Shown here piece after piece: positions 1 through 11,697 of a stretch of DNA of 64,000 bases. The DNA lies in NCBI RefSeq assembly GCF_900636325.1, contig NZ_LR134263.1, positions 1,426,001 to 1,490,000 on the forward strand. The letters run 5' to 3'. Below the pieces are notes generated by a model. It had not been told where the DNA came from. It ran no database searches and worked only from the letters and a program-made list of their open reading frames with translations. Within the stretch, counting starts at the first letter, position 1; every line of letters begins with the position of its first letter. A program made the position numbers and the translations under genes. The DNA is from Staphylococcus delphini (GTDB taxonomy: Bacteria > Bacillota > Bacilli > Staphylococcales > Staphylococcaceae).

Positions 1-1
1 G

Positions 2-316
2 GGCGATGCTACGACAAAAAATGAGGAGATCTTGTTAAAGCAATATACATTACCACAAATTCAAATATTAAAAGTAGGTCATCATGGCAGTCAAACAAGT
101 TCTTCTAAGACCTTTCTGAGTCAAATTCATCCAGACATCGCACTCATTTCTGCTGGTAAACAAAATATGTATCATTTGCCACATCCTTTAACGCTACAAA
201 AATTACATGACATTCATGCGAAAATTTATAACACCGCAGATAATCATCATATTCACGTCCGTTTTGATGATACCAATGAAGCAGGTTATACACTCCGGAC
301 AGAGCCGTTGAACTGA
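2..316 (+). CDS. comEC: ComEC DNA-uptake channel, C-terminal end (partial)
   Basis: Only the last ~104 residues are inside the window; the frame is open at the left edge and the gene starts upstream. The visible part is the metallo-beta-lactamase-like domain at the end of ComEC/Rec2: GDAT near the edge, then KVGHHGSQTSS, then ALISAGKQN and HPHP. ComEC is the membrane channel that carries single-stranded transforming DNA into the cytoplasm; this domain is thought to act as the nuclease for the non-transported strand. The comG operon in the same window encodes the pseudopilus that feeds this channel. The gene ends about 65 bases before holA. Confidence 0.93.
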   Translation, partial: GDATTKNEEILLKQYTLPQIQILKVGHHGSQTSSSKTFLSQIHPDIALISAGKQNMYHLPHPLTLQKLHDIHAKIYNTADNHHIHVRFDDTNEAGYTLRTEPLN

Positions 317-339
317 TAATGAAGTCAGCTGAGCATTCA

Positions 340-348
340 TGTTATAAT
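340..348 (+). promoter_or_regulatory. holA promoter, extended -10
   Basis: TGT followed directly by TATAAT (343-348), an extended -10 element 36 bases before the holA ATG. No good -35 hexamer is seen at 16-18 bases upstream, as expected for an extended -10 promoter. The assignment is inferred from the sequence only. Confidence 0.5.
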
Positions 349-383
349 ACAGCTAAAGCAATGAGATAGAGAGGAATCACATC

Positions 384-1358
384 ATGTCAAATATTCATGT
401 CATTCACGGTGAAGTCCCAGAATTAATAGATCGTGAAACAGAACAACTTACTAAAAAGTATTTGGGCAATGAACCTAAAGATGACTTTAATTTTGTTAAA
501 TACAATTTGTATGAAACGACCTTAAATACGATTATTGAAGAAGCGATGACACTTCCATTTTTTTCAGATAAAAAGATTGTCGTTGTACAAAATAGCTATG
601 TATTTACTGGTGAAAAACCACCTAAAGAGGCACATGCAAACGCAGACAGCTTATTAGAGTTTATTGAAAAGTATGATGGGGCTTCTTTAATTATTTTTCA
701 AGTTCAAGCAGCGAAGTTAGACGAAAGAAAAAAAGTTGTTAAAGCATTGAAAAAAGTGGCGAACATCAAGAAAATTGAACAAATGACTGAACAAGAAATG
801 CAAAAATGGATTCATCAATATTTGAATCAGTCCTTCAAAGAGATCAAACAAGATGCATTAGAAGCGTTGATCCAATTGACAGGCATTCATTATCGTATGA
901 TTAAGCAAGAATTAGATAAGTTATTGCTATTTGTCGGTGATCGCCCAACCATTAATAAAGAAGATGTCCAGACGATTGTGAATAGAAGTTTGGAGCAAAA
1001 CGTTTTTTTATTGACGGATTATATTCAAAAAGGACAAAAGTCACAAGCCATTTCGCTCGTTAAAGATTTAATTCAATTAAAAGAAGAGCCGATTAAACTG
1101 TTGGCGTTAATTACAAGTAACTATCGTTTGTATTACCAAAGTAAAATTCTCAATCAAAAAGGATACTCAGGTCAGCAGATCGCAAAAACGGTAGGTGTCC
1201 ATCCTTATCGCGTAAAACTCGCATTGAATCAAGCACGAAAATACGATTTAGAGACGTTGTTAACCATTATGGATGTTTGTGCAGAAACAGACTATCAATT
1301 GAAATCATCTTATATGGATAAGGTGCTGATTTTAGAATTGTTTATTATGAAGTTGTAA
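384..1358 (+). CDS. holA: DNA polymerase III delta subunit (clamp loader)
   Basis: 324 residues, the usual length for the Gram-positive delta subunit. The N-terminal part starts with VIHGEVPELIDRE, which resembles the delta-family opening, and continues into the LPFFSDKKIVVV segment typical of the family. Delta opens the beta sliding clamp during loading, as part of the tau/delta/delta-prime complex. A Shine-Dalgarno sequence (GAGAGGAAT) precedes the ATG at a normal distance. The comEC-holA-rpsT order is the standard one in staphylococci and bacilli. The identification rests on family resemblance and context; nothing looks truncated. Confidence 0.93.
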   Translation: MSNIHVIHGEVPELIDRETEQLTKKYLGNEPKDDFNFVKYNLYETTLNTIIEEAMTLPFFSDKKIVVVQNSYVFTGEKPPKEAHANADSLLEFIEKYDGASLIIFQVQAAKLDERKKVVKALKKVANIKKIEQMTEQEMQKWIHQYLNQSFKEIKQDALEALIQLTGIHYRMIKQELDKLLLFVGDRPTINKEDVQTIVNRSLEQNVFLLTDYIQKGQKSQAISLVKDLIQLKEEPIKLLALITSNYRLYYQSKILNQKGYSGQQIAKTVGVHPYRVKLALNQARKYDLETLLTIMDVCAETDYQLKSSYMDKVLILELFIMKL

Positions 1359-1403
1359 TTGATGGATAGAACTAGAGGGTTTAAGAAGGCAAGATGTTAG
1401 TTA

Positions 1404-1449
1404 GACACGTGTGTCACTTCAACATAGAAGTGTGATATATGCACGTGTC
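1404..1449. other. Nested inverted repeat downstream of holA
   Basis: Two pairs of perfect arms are nested: GACACGTG (1404-1411) with CACGTGTC (1442-1449), and inside them CACTTC (1415-1420) with GAAGTG (1427-1432) around a 6-base loop. The internal loop is asymmetric, 3 versus 9 bases. No T-run follows, so it does not look like a simple terminator. Function unknown. Confidence 0.5.
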
Positions 1450-1486
1450 GCTCTCACTTTATAAAAATGAAGTGGGGTTAGTGCAT

Positions 1487-1530
1487 AATGAAAAAGAGCT
1501 ATACCTCAAATGGCACAGCTCTTTTTCATT
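1487..1530. terminator. Bidirectional terminator between holA and rpsT
   Basis: A perfect 14-bp stem, AATGAAAAAGAGCT (1487-1500) with AGCTCTTTTTCATT (1517-1530), and a 16-base loop. The A-rich and T-rich arms give a U-tract in either direction. The last bases of the rpsT stop codon lie in the stem. Confidence 0.8.
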
Positions 1531-1777
1531 ATTTTGCTGACATTAATTTTGATTTCATTCTATCAGCTTTGTTAGAATGAATTAAATTCTTTTGAGCAGC
1601 TTTATCAATACGTTTCACTGCTTTGCTTACTAATTCTTGTTTATTATCAGCATTAGTTTCAATTGCTTTTTTCGCGCTTTTCACTGCAGAACGCATGTCA
1701 TTTTTTTGTGAAATGTTTTTGCTTTCTGCTGTATGAGTTGTTCTCACACGTTTAATTGCAGATTTGATATTTGGCAT
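1529..1777 (-). CDS. rpsT: 30S ribosomal protein S20 (bS20)
   Basis: 82 residues, highly basic, beginning MPNIKSAIKRVRT, the classic S20 opening. S20 binds 16S rRNA early in assembly of the small subunit. The ATG at 1777 is chosen because AGGAGGTG lies 7-8 bases before it. An in-frame GTG at 1786 overlaps that ribosome binding site, so the longer form is unlikely. The gene is monocistronic, faces the lepA gene, and has its own strong promoter and terminator. Identification is secure. Confidence 0.97.
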   Translation of the reverse strand: MPNIKSAIKRVRTTHTAESKNISQKNDMRSAVKSAKKAIETNADNKQELVSKAVKRIDKAAQKNLIHSNKADRMKSKLMSAK

Positions 1778-1834
1778 GAAAGACACCTCCTATAATCGTC
1801 TTCGTATCAAAATAATTTGATTACAACAAGATTC

Positions 1835-1863
1835 ATTCTATCAAAACTCTATTCATTGTGCAA
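1835..1863 (-). promoter_or_regulatory. rpsT SigA promoter
   Basis: On the minus strand TTGCAC (1858-1863), 17 bases, TAGAAT (1835-1840). Both hexamers are close to the SigA consensus with ideal spacing, about 60 bases before the rpsT start. Confidence 0.75.
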
Positions 1864-2015
1864 TAATTAATTGAACCGTTGAATTATTTTTTTCGACGAC
1901 ATGCACTGAAGTGACAACATCATTTCTTTGATGTAGACGTGACCATGACGAAAATGATTTCTATTAGAAGTATTGAATTGATGTATTTTACTCCTCGTTT
2001 TGCGTCGTGATAGAG

Positions 2016-2044
2016 TTGCAATTAATGCTTAAAAACGTTATTAT
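2016..2044 (+). promoter_or_regulatory. lepA SigA promoter
   Basis: TTGCAA (2016-2021), 17 bases, TATTAT (2039-2044), about 55 bases before the lepA ATG. The rest of the 322-base gap between rpsT and lepA (1778-2099) holds only this promoter and the divergent rpsT promoter; I see nothing else there. Confidence 0.65.
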
Positions 2045-2099
2045 AGCAAAGATGTAATCGTTAATTTACGGGTAAACTTATGAAAGTGAGTATGATGAT

Positions 2100-3923
2100 A
2101 TGGATAACCAAGAACGTTTAAATAGACGTGAAAATATCAGGAATTTTTCGATCATAGCGCATATCGACCACGGAAAATCAACATTAGCCGATCGAATTTT
2201 AGAAAATACAAAGTCTGTTGAATCTCGAGAAATGCAAGCACAACTGTTAGATTCTATGGATTTAGAGCGTGAACGTGGTATCACCATTAAATTAAATGCT
2301 GTGCGTTTAAAATATGATGCTAAAGATGGACAAACCTACACGTTCCATTTAATCGACACACCAGGACACGTCGACTTTACATACGAAGTGTCACGTTCGT
2401 TAGCTGCTTGTGAAGGCGCGATTCTAGTTGTAGACGCGGCACAAGGTATCGAAGCACAAACTTTAGCGAATGTATATTTAGCACTCGACAACGACTTAGA
2501 ATTGATTCCTGTCATTAATAAAATCGATTTACCGGCTGCTGAACCAGAACGTGTGAAACAAGAGGTTGAAGATGTTATTGGTTTAGACAAAGATGATGCT
2601 GTTTTAGCGAGTGCGAAAGCTAATATTGGTATTGAAGAAATTTTAGAAAAGATTGTTGAAATGATTCCACCTCCAGATGGGGATCCGGCTGCACCATTGA
2701 AAGCATTGATTTTTGACTCTGAATATGACCCATATCGCGGTGTCATTTCTTCTATACGTGTTGTTGACGGTGTAGTTAAAGCGGGTGACCGTATCCAAAT
2801 GATGGCGACTGGTAAAACTTTTGAAGTGACTGAAGTCGGCATTAATACACCAAAAGAATTACCGGTTGAAGAGTTGACTGTCGGTGATGTAGGTTATATC
2901 ATCGCAAGCATTAAAAATGTAGATGACTCACGTGTCGGGGATACCATTACCCACGCCAATAGACCAGCTGAAACGCCTTTAAAAGGGTATAAAAAAATGA
3001 ATCCAATGGTATATTGTGGTCTTTTCCCAATTGATAATAAAGACTACAACGATTTACGTGAAGCATTAGAAAAATTACAGTTAAACGATGCGTCATTAGA
3101 ATTCGAACCAGAATCTTCAAAAGCACTTGGATTTGGTTATCGTACAGGTTTCCTCGGTATGTTGCATATGGAAATCATTCAAGAGCGTATCGAACGTGAA
3201 TTTGGAATCGAACTGATCGCAACAGCACCATCCGTTATTTACACAGTGATTTTGAGAAATGGCGATGAGATTCAAGTAGATAACCCTGCACAAATGCCTG
3301 ACAGAGATCAAATCGATAGAGTGTTTGAACCTTATGTGCGTGCAACGATGATGGTGCCAAATGATTATGTCGGAGCAGTTATGGAACTGTGTCAACGTAA
3401 ACGTGGTCAGTTTGTCAATATGGATTACTTGGATGATATTCGTGTAAGTATCGTTTATGAATTACCATTGTCAGAAGTCGTTTTTGATTTCTTTGACCAA
3501 TTGAAGTCCAACACGAAAGGTTACGCTTCTTTTGATTATGAATTTATCGAGAATAAAGAAAGTAATCTTGTGAAAATGGACATTTTACTTAATGGCGATA
3601 AGGTAGACGCATTAAGTTTTATTGTGCATCGCGATTTTGCATATGAACGTGGTAAAACACTTGTAGAAAAATTAAAAACGTTAATCCCTAGACAACAATT
3701 TGAAGTGCCTGTTCAAGCTGCAGTTGGACATAAAATTGTCGCGAGAACAAACATTAAGTCAATGGGTAAAAACGTCCTTTCAAAATGTTACGGCGGTGAC
3801 ATTAGCCGTAAACGTAAATTATTAGAAAAACAAAAAGCCGGTAAAGCCAAAATGAAAGCAGTCGGTAGTGTGGAAATTCCACAAGATGCTTTCTTAGCTG
3901 TACTGAAAATGGACGATGAATAA
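2100..3923 (+). CDS. lepA: Elongation factor 4 (LepA), back-translocating GTPase
   Basis: 607 residues, full length for LepA/EF4. The GTPase motifs are clear: AHIDHGKST (G1, residues 20-27 region), DTPGH (G3) and NKID (G4). The C-terminal end [17 protein letters not shown] is the LepA-specific signature. EF4 is a ribosome-associated translational GTPase proposed to act on stalled or mistranslocated ribosomes. The start at 2100 has only a weak purine stretch (GAAAGTGAG) before it. Two nearby ATGs at 2092 and 2095 are out of frame. It is followed after 67 bases by hemW, as in other Firmicutes. Confidence 0.97.
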   Translation: MDNQERLNRRENIRNFSIIAHIDHGKSTLADRILENTKSVESREMQAQLLDSMDLERERGITIKLNAVRLKYDAKDGQTYTFHLIDTPGHVDFTYEVSRSLAACEGAILVVDAAQGIEAQTLANVYLALDNDLELIPVINKIDLPAAEPERVKQEVEDVIGLDKDDAVLASAKANIGIEEILEKIVEMIPPPDGDPAAPLKALIFDSEYDPYRGVISSIRVVDGVVKAGDRIQMMATGKTFEVTEVGINTPKELPVEELTVGDVGYIIASIKNVDDSRVGDTITHANRPAETPLKGYKKMNPMVYCGLFPIDNKDYNDLREALEKLQLNDASLEFEPESSKALGFGYRTGFLGMLHMEIIQERIEREFGIELIATAPSVIYTVILRNGDEIQVDNPAQMPDRDQIDRVFEPYVRATMMVPNDYVGAVMELCQRKRGQFVNMDYLDDIRVSIVYELPLSEVVFDFFDQLKSNTKGYASFDYEFIENKESNLVKMDILLNGDKVDALSFIVHRDFAYERGKTLVEKLKTLIPRQQFEVPVQAAVGHKIVARTNIKSMGKNVLSKCYGGDISRKRKLLEKQKAGKAKMKAVGSVEIPQDAFLAVLKMDDE

Positions 3924-3990
3924 AGTCAAAATTACATGCTCCCGCGCATCTTGAGGTGTCGAGGGGGCATATTTTATGAGGTGAAAACTA

Positions 3991-5112
3991 ATGGTGGCAA
4001 AAAGTGCATATATTCATATTCCTTTTTGTGTAAAAATTTGTACGTATTGTGATTTTAATAAATATTTCATCCAAAATCAGCCTGTCGATCAATATTTGGC
4101 GTGCTTAGTTGAAGAGATGAAACAATCCAAAGCATCTCAGTTAGAGACGATGTTTGTCGGTGGTGGTACGCCTACCGCATTATCTGAATCCCAATTAGAA
4201 TATTTATTACAAGCAATTCAAGCCCAGTTTGATATAAAAGGAGAATATACCTTTGAAGCGAATCCTGACGAACTGACAGAACAAAAAGTGGCGCTATTGA
4301 AACGATACGGTGTGAATCGACTCTCACTCGGCGTACAAACTTTTGACGATACTTTACTTCAAACATTAGGTCGCAGTCATCAAAAAGCTGATATTTATCA
4401 AGCGATAGAAAACGCACGTCGACATGGTATTCCATCCATTAGTTTAGATTTAATGTATCATTTGCCTGGTCAAAGTATGCAACAATTTCAAGAGAGTCTA
4501 GAGGAAGCACTTCGCCTTGATATCGACCATTTATCGAGTTATGGCTTAATTCTAGAACCTCAGACACAGTTTTATAATCAGTACCGTAAAGGGAAACTAA
4601 AAATGCCAAACGAAGATGTTGGTGCAGAAATGTATCAATATTTAATGAAGCGGATGAAAAATAGTCCATTGCAACAATACGAAATTTCTAACTTTGCTAA
4701 AAAAGGGCATGAATCTGTACACAATCAAGTCTATTGGAAAAATGAAAGTTATTATGGCTTTGGTGCAGGTGCAAGTGGTTATATTGATGGGGTACGTTAT
4801 ACAAATGTTAATCCGGTCAATCACTACATTAAAAAAATCCAACAACATGAACTGCCGCGTTTAACCGAAACAACGCCGACTGTCAAAGAACAAATTGAAG
4901 AAGAAATGTTTCTAGGATTAAGAATGAATGCCGGCGTTGATAAAGCACAGTTCCAAAAGAAATATCAACAAACGATTGAAGATATCTATGCAAAAGAAAT
5001 TATCTCTTTGGAAGGTCAAAACCTCATTGAACAAACCGATACACATATCGCGTTAACGGAACAAGGAAGAATCGTTGGAAACGCGGTATTTGAGGCATTT
5101 ATTCAAGTCTAA
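3991..5112 (+). CDS. hemW: HemW, radical SAM heme chaperone
   Basis: 373 residues. The radical SAM cluster ligands are Cys13, Cys17 and Cys20 (PFCVKICTYCDF). The MFVGGGTPT segment and the HNQVYW motif follow; the HNxxYW motif is known to separate HemW from true coproporphyrinogen dehydrogenase HemN. HemW is thought to bind heme and insert it into respiratory enzymes, so the older name oxygen-independent coproporphyrinogen oxidase is probably wrong for it. The ribosome binding site is GAGGTG before ATG GTG GCA. It lies between lepA and the heat-shock operon, the normal place in this genus. Confidence 0.93.
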   Translation: MVAKSAYIHIPFCVKICTYCDFNKYFIQNQPVDQYLACLVEEMKQSKASQLETMFVGGGTPTALSESQLEYLLQAIQAQFDIKGEYTFEANPDELTEQKVALLKRYGVNRLSLGVQTFDDTLLQTLGRSHQKADIYQAIENARRHGIPSISLDLMYHLPGQSMQQFQESLEEALRLDIDHLSSYGLILEPQTQFYNQYRKGKLKMPNEDVGAEMYQYLMKRMKNSPLQQYEISNFAKKGHESVHNQVYWKNESYYGFGAGASGYIDGVRYTNVNPVNHYIKKIQQHELPRLTETTPTVKEQIEEEMFLGLRMNAGVDKAQFQKKYQQTIEDIYAKEIISLEGQNLIEQTDTHIALTEQGRIVGNAVFEAFIQV

Positions 5113-5142
5113 AAACTTTTTTAGAGAAATGATGCTTTAACA

Positions 5143-5176
5143 TTGACTTACTTTGACCAATTTGATAAATTATAAT
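5143..5176 (+). promoter_or_regulatory. hrcA operon promoter
   Basis: A perfect -10, TATAAT (5171-5176), abuts the CIRCE operator. Two -35 candidates exist, TTGACT (5143-5148) and TTGACC (5153-5158), but spacings to this -10 are 22 and 12 bases. A weaker -10 (TAAATT, 5167-5172) gives 18 bases from the first. The exact pairing is uncertain. Confidence 0.5.
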
Positions 5177-5202
5177 TAGCACTTGGGGAGAAAGAGTGCT
5201 AA
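5176..5202 (+). promoter_or_regulatory. CIRCE operator (HrcA binding site)
   Basis: TTAGCACTT (5176-5184), 9-base spacer, GAGTGCTAA (5194-5202). This matches the established CIRCE consensus (TTAGCACTC-N9-GAGTGCTAA) except for the last base of the left arm. It overlaps the promoter and sits just before the hrcA ribosome binding site, so HrcA should repress the whole operon at normal temperature. Confidence 0.95.
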
Positions 5203-5215
5203 TGAGGTGAAAAAC

Positions 5216-6205
5216 ATGATTACGCCAAGGCAATTGAAGATTTTAACTGCAATTGTTGAAGATTATGTTGACTTAGGACAACCTATTGGATCTAACACAT
5301 TAATACAAAGGCACAATGTAGATGTCAGTCCTGCGACGATTCGTAATGACATGAAGACACTAGAAGAAAAATCACTCATCACTAAAACACATTTTTCTTC
5401 TGGCCGAATCCCTTCAGAAGCAGGATTTAGACTGTATGCCAATCATTTGTTAGAACAACCCTATAATTTTGAAATGCAAGGTAGTCTTGATATTCATCAG
5501 ATGTTAGTGAATCATCATTATGATCTATCATCGACATTAGACACCTTTGCAAAAGTGTTTTCAAATCAAGCACATTATACCACTCTTGTAATAGGACCTG
5601 ATCATTCAAAGGCCTCTATACTGGATGTGCATTTGATGAAGTTAAATCCACACCATTTAATCGTAGTGATGATTGATGAGACGGGACAAGTGAAACATCT
5701 GCATGTGACAAGCGATCAACCCTATGCTGATCATTCGATTATTAAAGTTTCCAACTATCTATCCGAACATATGAGTCGATTTTTTGATGGCAATGATGTG
5801 CAATCGATAGAAGTGTATCGCACGTTAGGATTTCGTGCAGAAGAAGCAGACTTAATCGTCCGTATTTTACACATGCTCCATCAGTACCGTAACAATCAAT
5901 CTACGCGTGTTTATTTAGGTGGTAAACATCAACTCATTGAAGGATTAAACGAGTCAACTGTAGCGTCCATACAACCTATATTGAAATATATTGAGTCCGA
6001 TCGTATTGCTGATGTGATTCATCATATGTCTGACCAATTGATTAATGTACGTATTGGGACCGAGATTGAACAACATTTACACGGCATTGCGATATTAAGC
6101 CGTTCATATCAAATAGATAAAGATTTAACAGGTCATATTGCTGTTATTGGTCCTACTGCTATGCATTATCATAATGTGATACAATTGTTGAGTCGGATTT
6201 CATAA
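5216..6205 (+). CDS. hrcA: Heat-inducible transcription repressor HrcA
   Basis: 329 residues. It opens MITPRQLKILTAIVEDYVDLGQP and has the winged-helix segment SPATIRNDMKTLEEKSLI followed by HFSSGRIPSEAGFR, all typical of HrcA. HrcA binds CIRCE and its folding depends on GroE, which couples chaperone demand to transcription. The ATG at 5216 is chosen because GAGGTG (5204-5209) precedes it; an in-frame TTG at 5183 lies inside CIRCE and is rejected. First gene of hrcA-grpE-dnaK-dnaJ, autoregulated by the adjacent operator. Confidence 0.96.
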   Translation: MITPRQLKILTAIVEDYVDLGQPIGSNTLIQRHNVDVSPATIRNDMKTLEEKSLITKTHFSSGRIPSEAGFRLYANHLLEQPYNFEMQGSLDIHQMLVNHHYDLSSTLDTFAKVFSNQAHYTTLVIGPDHSKASILDVHLMKLNPHHLIVVMIDETGQVKHLHVTSDQPYADHSIIKVSNYLSEHMSRFFDGNDVQSIEVYRTLGFRAEEADLIVRILHMLHQYRNNQSTRVYLGGKHQLIEGLNESTVASIQPILKYIESDRIADVIHHMSDQLINVRIGTEIEQHLHGIAILSRSYQIDKDLTGHIAVIGPTAMHYHNVIQLLSRIS

Positions 6206-6246
6206 CGAAGTGATACGAAATGTTTAAACGTAATGGAGGTTTGAAA

Positions 6247-6861
6247 ATGTCAGAGGAAAAAGACATGCGTATGGACGAAGAAATCAAAGAAACTGAGTCA
6301 CAAGAAACACCAGAAACTTCAGAACCAGAAGTGGAACATGAAGAAGTTGTAGTAAATCAAGACTCTGAAAACGAAAATGATGCAAGTAATGATGAAACGC
6401 AAGATCCTAAAGATGAGGAAATCGCTTCTTTAAAAGCTGAAGTTGATGCGAAAGAAGAACAATATTTGCGTTTATATGCAGAATTTGAAAATTATAAAAG
6501 ACGTATTCAAAACGAAGCGCAAACACAAAAGAAATATCAGGCACAAAAAGTACTCACTGATGTATTACCAGCACTTGATAATTTTGAACGTGCTCTAAAA
6601 ATTGAAGGTGATGATGAATCATTTAACGCACTGAAAAAAGGTGTGGAAATGGTTTACGACAGCCTGTTAAAAGCACTAGAAGATAACGGATTAGAAAAAA
6701 TCAAAACTGAAGGTGAACAGTTTGATCCAAATTTCCATCAAGCTGTCATGCAAGATGAAAATCCGGATTTTGAATCTGGACAAATAACCGAAGAATTGCA
6801 AGCTGGTTACCAATTGAAAGATAGAGTCTTACGTGCTTCAATGGTAAAAGTAAATCAATAA
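6247..6861 (+). CDS. grpE: GrpE nucleotide exchange factor for DnaK
   Basis: 204 residues. The first ~65 are very acidic and probably disordered; then comes the long helix [25 protein letters not shown] region, and the C-terminal beta domain contains [12 protein letters not shown], a GrpE signature. GrpE releases ADP from DnaK and acts as a thermosensor. The ATG at 6247 follows GGAGG with normal spacing; an upstream in-frame ATG at 6220 has no ribosome binding site. Second gene of the CIRCE operon. Confidence 0.96.
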   Translation: MSEEKDMRMDEEIKETESQETPETSEPEVEHEEVVVNQDSENENDASNDETQDPKDEEIASLKAEVDAKEEQYLRLYAEFENYKRRIQNEAQTQKKYQAQKVLTDVLPALDNFERALKIEGDDESFNALKKGVEMVYDSLLKALEDNGLEKIKTEGEQFDPNFHQAVMQDENPDFESGQITEELQAGYQLKDRVLRASMVKVNQ

Positions 6862-6894
6862 TTTTGACGAAGAAAACCATTTATGTGAAAATAA

Positions 6895-8760
<1,866 letters not shown>

Positions 8761-8798
8761 GTCATTCGATCATATAAATTGACTGTAAAAGGTCGCTC

Positions 8799-8836
8799 AA
8801 AGGGGCTAGGACATTCAATCGTCCCAGCCTCTTTTT
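8799..8836 (+). terminator. dnaK-dnaJ intergenic terminator or attenuator
   Basis: AGGGGCTAGGAC (8801-8812), 8-base loop, GTCCCAGCCTCT (8821-8832), then TTTT. One A/C mismatch and one G-T pair interrupt a 12-bp stem. It lies inside the heat-shock operon, which would set a step-down in expression between dnaK and dnaJ. Shares the GCTAGGACATT core with two other terminators here. Confidence 0.75.
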
Positions 8837-8869
8837 ATTCAAAAAATCAATTCAAAAGGAGAGAGTGCA

Positions 8870-10003
8870 TTGGCAAAACGAGATTATTACGAAGTCCTTG
8901 GCGTGTCTAAAAGCGCGAGTAAAGATGAAATCAAAAAAGCCTACCGTAAATTATCGAAAAAATACCATCCAGATATTAATAAAGAAGAAGGTTCAGACGA
9001 GAAGTTTAAAGAAATTTCTGAAGCCTATGAAGTATTAAGTGACGAAAATAAACGTGCGCAATACGATCAGTTTGGTCATAGCGGGCCTCAAGGTGGCTTC
9101 GGACAAGGATTTGGTGGTCAAGACTTCTCTGGATTCGGTGGCGGCGGCTTTGAAGATATCTTTAGCCAGTTCTTTGGCGGTGCACAACGTCAACGTGATC
9201 CTAATGCGCCACGTCGCGGTGACGATCTTCAATACACAATGACTGTCACTTTTGATGAAGCTGTATTCGGTACAAAGAAAGAAATTTCAATTCGAAAAGA
9301 AGTGACATGTCATACTTGTGATGGCGAAGGTGCTAAACCAGGTACTAAAAAGAAAACATGTTCATATTGTCATGGAGCAGGTCACGTTTCTGTCGAACAA
9401 AATACTATTTTAGGACGTGTGAGAACTGAAAAAGTTTGTCCCGAATGTAATGGGACTGGCGAAGAATTTGAAGAACCATGTCCAACATGTCACGGTAAAG
9501 GGACAGAATTAAAAAATGTTAAACTTGAAGTGACTGTGCCTGAAGGTGTCGATAATGATCAACAAATTCGTTTGGCAGGACAAGGGGGACCAGGTGAAAA
9601 TGGCGGACCAGCTGGTGATCTTTTCGTGATTTTCCGTGTGCAACCATCTGATAAATTCACACGTGAAGGCGATGACATTTTATATAATCACAATATTAGC
9701 TTTGCACAAGCCGCATTAGGTGACGAAGTTAAAATTCCTACATTAAAAGGTCATGTCATGCTTACAGTGCCTGAGGGAACACAAACAGGTAAACAATTTA
9801 GACTTAAAGGTAAAGGGATTAAAAATGTCCACGGTTATGGCTATGGTGATTTATTTGTTAACATCCGTGTACAAACACCAACTGGCCTTAACGAGCGTCA
9901 ACGTGAATTGTTAAAAGAATTTGCCGAAATATCTGGAGAAACAGTGAACGAACAACCTTCAAATTTTAAAGATAAAGCACGTCGTTTTTTTAAAGGAGAA
10001 TAA
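8870..10003 (+). CDS. dnaJ: Co-chaperone DnaJ (Hsp40)
   Basis: 377 residues. The J domain carries His33-Pro34-Asp35 (KYHPDIN), then a Gly/Phe-rich linker, four CxxCxGxG zinc repeats ([32 protein letters not shown]) and two beta-barrel domains. DnaJ delivers substrates and stimulates DnaK ATPase. Translation starts at TTG (8870), preceded by AAAGGAGAGAG; no ATG is available before the conserved [10 protein letters not shown]. Fourth gene of the operon, behind an internal hairpin. Confidence 0.97.
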   Translation: MAKRDYYEVLGVSKSASKDEIKKAYRKLSKKYHPDINKEEGSDEKFKEISEAYEVLSDENKRAQYDQFGHSGPQGGFGQGFGGQDFSGFGGGGFEDIFSQFFGGAQRQRDPNAPRRGDDLQYTMTVTFDEAVFGTKKEISIRKEVTCHTCDGEGAKPGTKKKTCSYCHGAGHVSVEQNTILGRVRTEKVCPECNGTGEEFEEPCPTCHGKGTELKNVKLEVTVPEGVDNDQQIRLAGQGGPGENGGPAGDLFVIFRVQPSDKFTREGDDILYNHNISFAQAALGDEVKIPTLKGHVMLTVPEGTQTGKQFRLKGKGIKNVHGYGYGDLFVNIRVQTPTGLNERQRELLKEFAEISGETVNEQPSNFKDKARRFFKGE

Positions 10004-10006
10004 CCC

Positions 10007-10939
10007 ATGAATTGGATTGAACTTTCAGTAACTGTTAACCAAGCAGCAGAATCTATCGCCACTGAAATTTTACAAGAAGCAGGTTCGAACGGTGTTGCGA
10101 TTGAAGACTCAAGTGAGGTTTCTAAAATTCGAGAAGATCGTTTTGGAGAAATTTTCCAACTTAATCCAGCTGACTATCCAGAGCAACATATGATTGTTAA
10201 AGCTTATTTTAATGATTTACAATATGACGAAACATTGAAAAACAGCATCTTTTCACAACTTCAAGCGTCACCCTTAATAGACCTTAATGTGTTGACGATA
10301 GAAGAAAAGTTCGTCCAAGAGTCTGATTGGGAAAATGAATGGAAAAATTACTTCCATCCATTTCAAGCATCTGAACGCTTTTTCATTGTGCCAAGTTGGG
10401 AATCTGTCGAGCGTGATGATACGCATCTCTACATTGAATTGGATCCAGGTATGGCCTTTGGTACTGGAGATCATCCAACAACAAGTATGTGTCTCAAGGC
10501 GCTTGAGCCGGTTGTCAAACCAGAGCACCGTGTCATTGATGTCGGCACAGGTTCAGGTATTTTAAGTATCGCTTCATATTTATTAGGGGCACAATCGATT
10601 AAAGCAACGGACTTAGATGAAATGGCTGTCCAAGTTGCAAAAGAAAACTTTGAGAAGAATCATTGTTTAGACGCGATTGAAACAGCAACAGGTAATTTAC
10701 TGACAGAAGAAACAGGTCAATATGATGTCGTCATTGCTAACATTTTAGCGCACATCATTGAAAAAATGGTTCAAGATGCATACGATCATTTAAATCCTGA
10801 AGGCTACTTTATCACTTCTGGTATTATTGAAGAGAAACGTGAATCTATTCAAACATTAATGGAAGAAACAGGGTTCACAATTAAAGAAGTTAAAAACGAT
10901 GAAGGATGGATTTGTATCATCGGTCAGAAGGTGAATTAA
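10007..10939 (+). CDS. prmA: Ribosomal protein L11 methyltransferase
   Basis: 310 residues. The central [14 protein letters not shown] segment and the SAM-binding [12 protein letters not shown] motif identify PrmA, followed by NILAHII. It trimethylates ribosomal protein L11 (uL11). It starts 4 bases after the dnaJ stop codon with AAAGGAG upstream, so it is translated from the same transcript as dnaJ. Placement of prmA, rsmE and mtaB behind dnaJ is usual in staphylococci. Confidence 0.95.
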   Translation: MNWIELSVTVNQAAESIATEILQEAGSNGVAIEDSSEVSKIREDRFGEIFQLNPADYPEQHMIVKAYFNDLQYDETLKNSIFSQLQASPLIDLNVLTIEEKFVQESDWENEWKNYFHPFQASERFFIVPSWESVERDDTHLYIELDPGMAFGTGDHPTTSMCLKALEPVVKPEHRVIDVGTGSGILSIASYLLGAQSIKATDLDEMAVQVAKENFEKNHCLDAIETATGNLLTEETGQYDVVIANILAHIIEKMVQDAYDHLNPEGYFITSGIIEEKRESIQTLMEETGFTIKEVKNDEGWICIIGQKVN

Positions 10940-10940
10940 C

Positions 10941-11693
10941 ATGCAAAGATACTTTTTAAATGAAAACGCTGAGCAACATCAGCGTTTTTTTATCACTAAT
11001 AGTAATGATATACATCATATTAAAAGTGTGATGAGACAAAACGTTGGTGACGCACTCATTATGAATTTTTTAAATGCCGTCACGTATCGCTGCAAAATTA
11101 TTAATATTGAAGCACAACGTATTACGATTGAAACTGTGGAACGTATAGAAGTAGAAACGGAGCTCCCTTTGAATATCACAATTTGTAGCGGTTTAATTAA
11201 AGGTGATAAATACGAATGGTTGCTACAAAAAGCGACTGAACTCGGAGCGACATCGTTCATCACTACACAAATGGATCGTTCTGTCGTAAAACTGAATCAA
11301 CAAAAAGCGGCCAAAAAGGTAGAACGTTGGCAAAAAATAGTGAAAGAAGCGGCTGAACAGAGTTATCGTCAAGTCGTGCCTCAAGTGGAATTTGTCTCGA
11401 ATTTACACGAAATATATGATATGATTAGTCAATATGATTATGTACTTATGGCATATGAAGCGGCGGCCAAACAAAATGAACGCGCTCTTTTTAAGCAACA
11501 ATTACGTCAATTCAAACACGGGTCCCATGTATTATTATTATTTGGCCCAGAAGGTGGTTTTTCTGAGAGTGAAACCGCTCTTTTTGAAGATGTTGCACAA
11601 AGTGTAGGGCTAGGACCTCGTATTTTACGTGCTGAAACGGCGCCACTTTATGCATTAAGTGCCATAAGCTACGAAATAGAATTAATGGGGTGA
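10941..11693 (+). CDS. rsmE: 16S rRNA (uracil-1498-N3)-methyltransferase
   Basis: 250 residues. The N-terminal PUA-like domain begins MQRYFLNE; the SPOUT knot is shown by LLLFGPEGGFSESE and LGPRILRAETAP near the C-terminus, the RsmE signature. It methylates U1498 of 16S rRNA in the assembled small subunit. Start is one base after the prmA stop. The ribosome binding site lies in the end of prmA (CAGAAGGTG), which suggests translational coupling. Confidence 0.95.
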   Translation: MQRYFLNENAEQHQRFFITNSNDIHHIKSVMRQNVGDALIMNFLNAVTYRCKIINIEAQRITIETVERIEVETELPLNITICSGLIKGDKYEWLLQKATELGATSFITTQMDRSVVKLNQQKAAKKVERWQKIVKEAAEQSYRQVVPQVEFVSNLHEIYDMISQYDYVLMAYEAAAKQNERALFKQQLRQFKHGSHVLLLFGPEGGFSESETALFEDVAQSVGLGPRILRAETAPLYALSAISYEIELMG

Positions 11694-11697
11694 ATCT

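Noticed and set aside
2336-2842. 168-residue ORF antisense to lepA
   Set aside because: Shadow of a strongly conserved GTPase; serine/threonine/isoleucine-rich and without signals.
3930-3985. Terminator between lepA and hemW (ATGCTCCC / GGGGGCAT)
   Set aside because: Only about eight imperfect pairs and no clear T-run; too weak to list as a feature.
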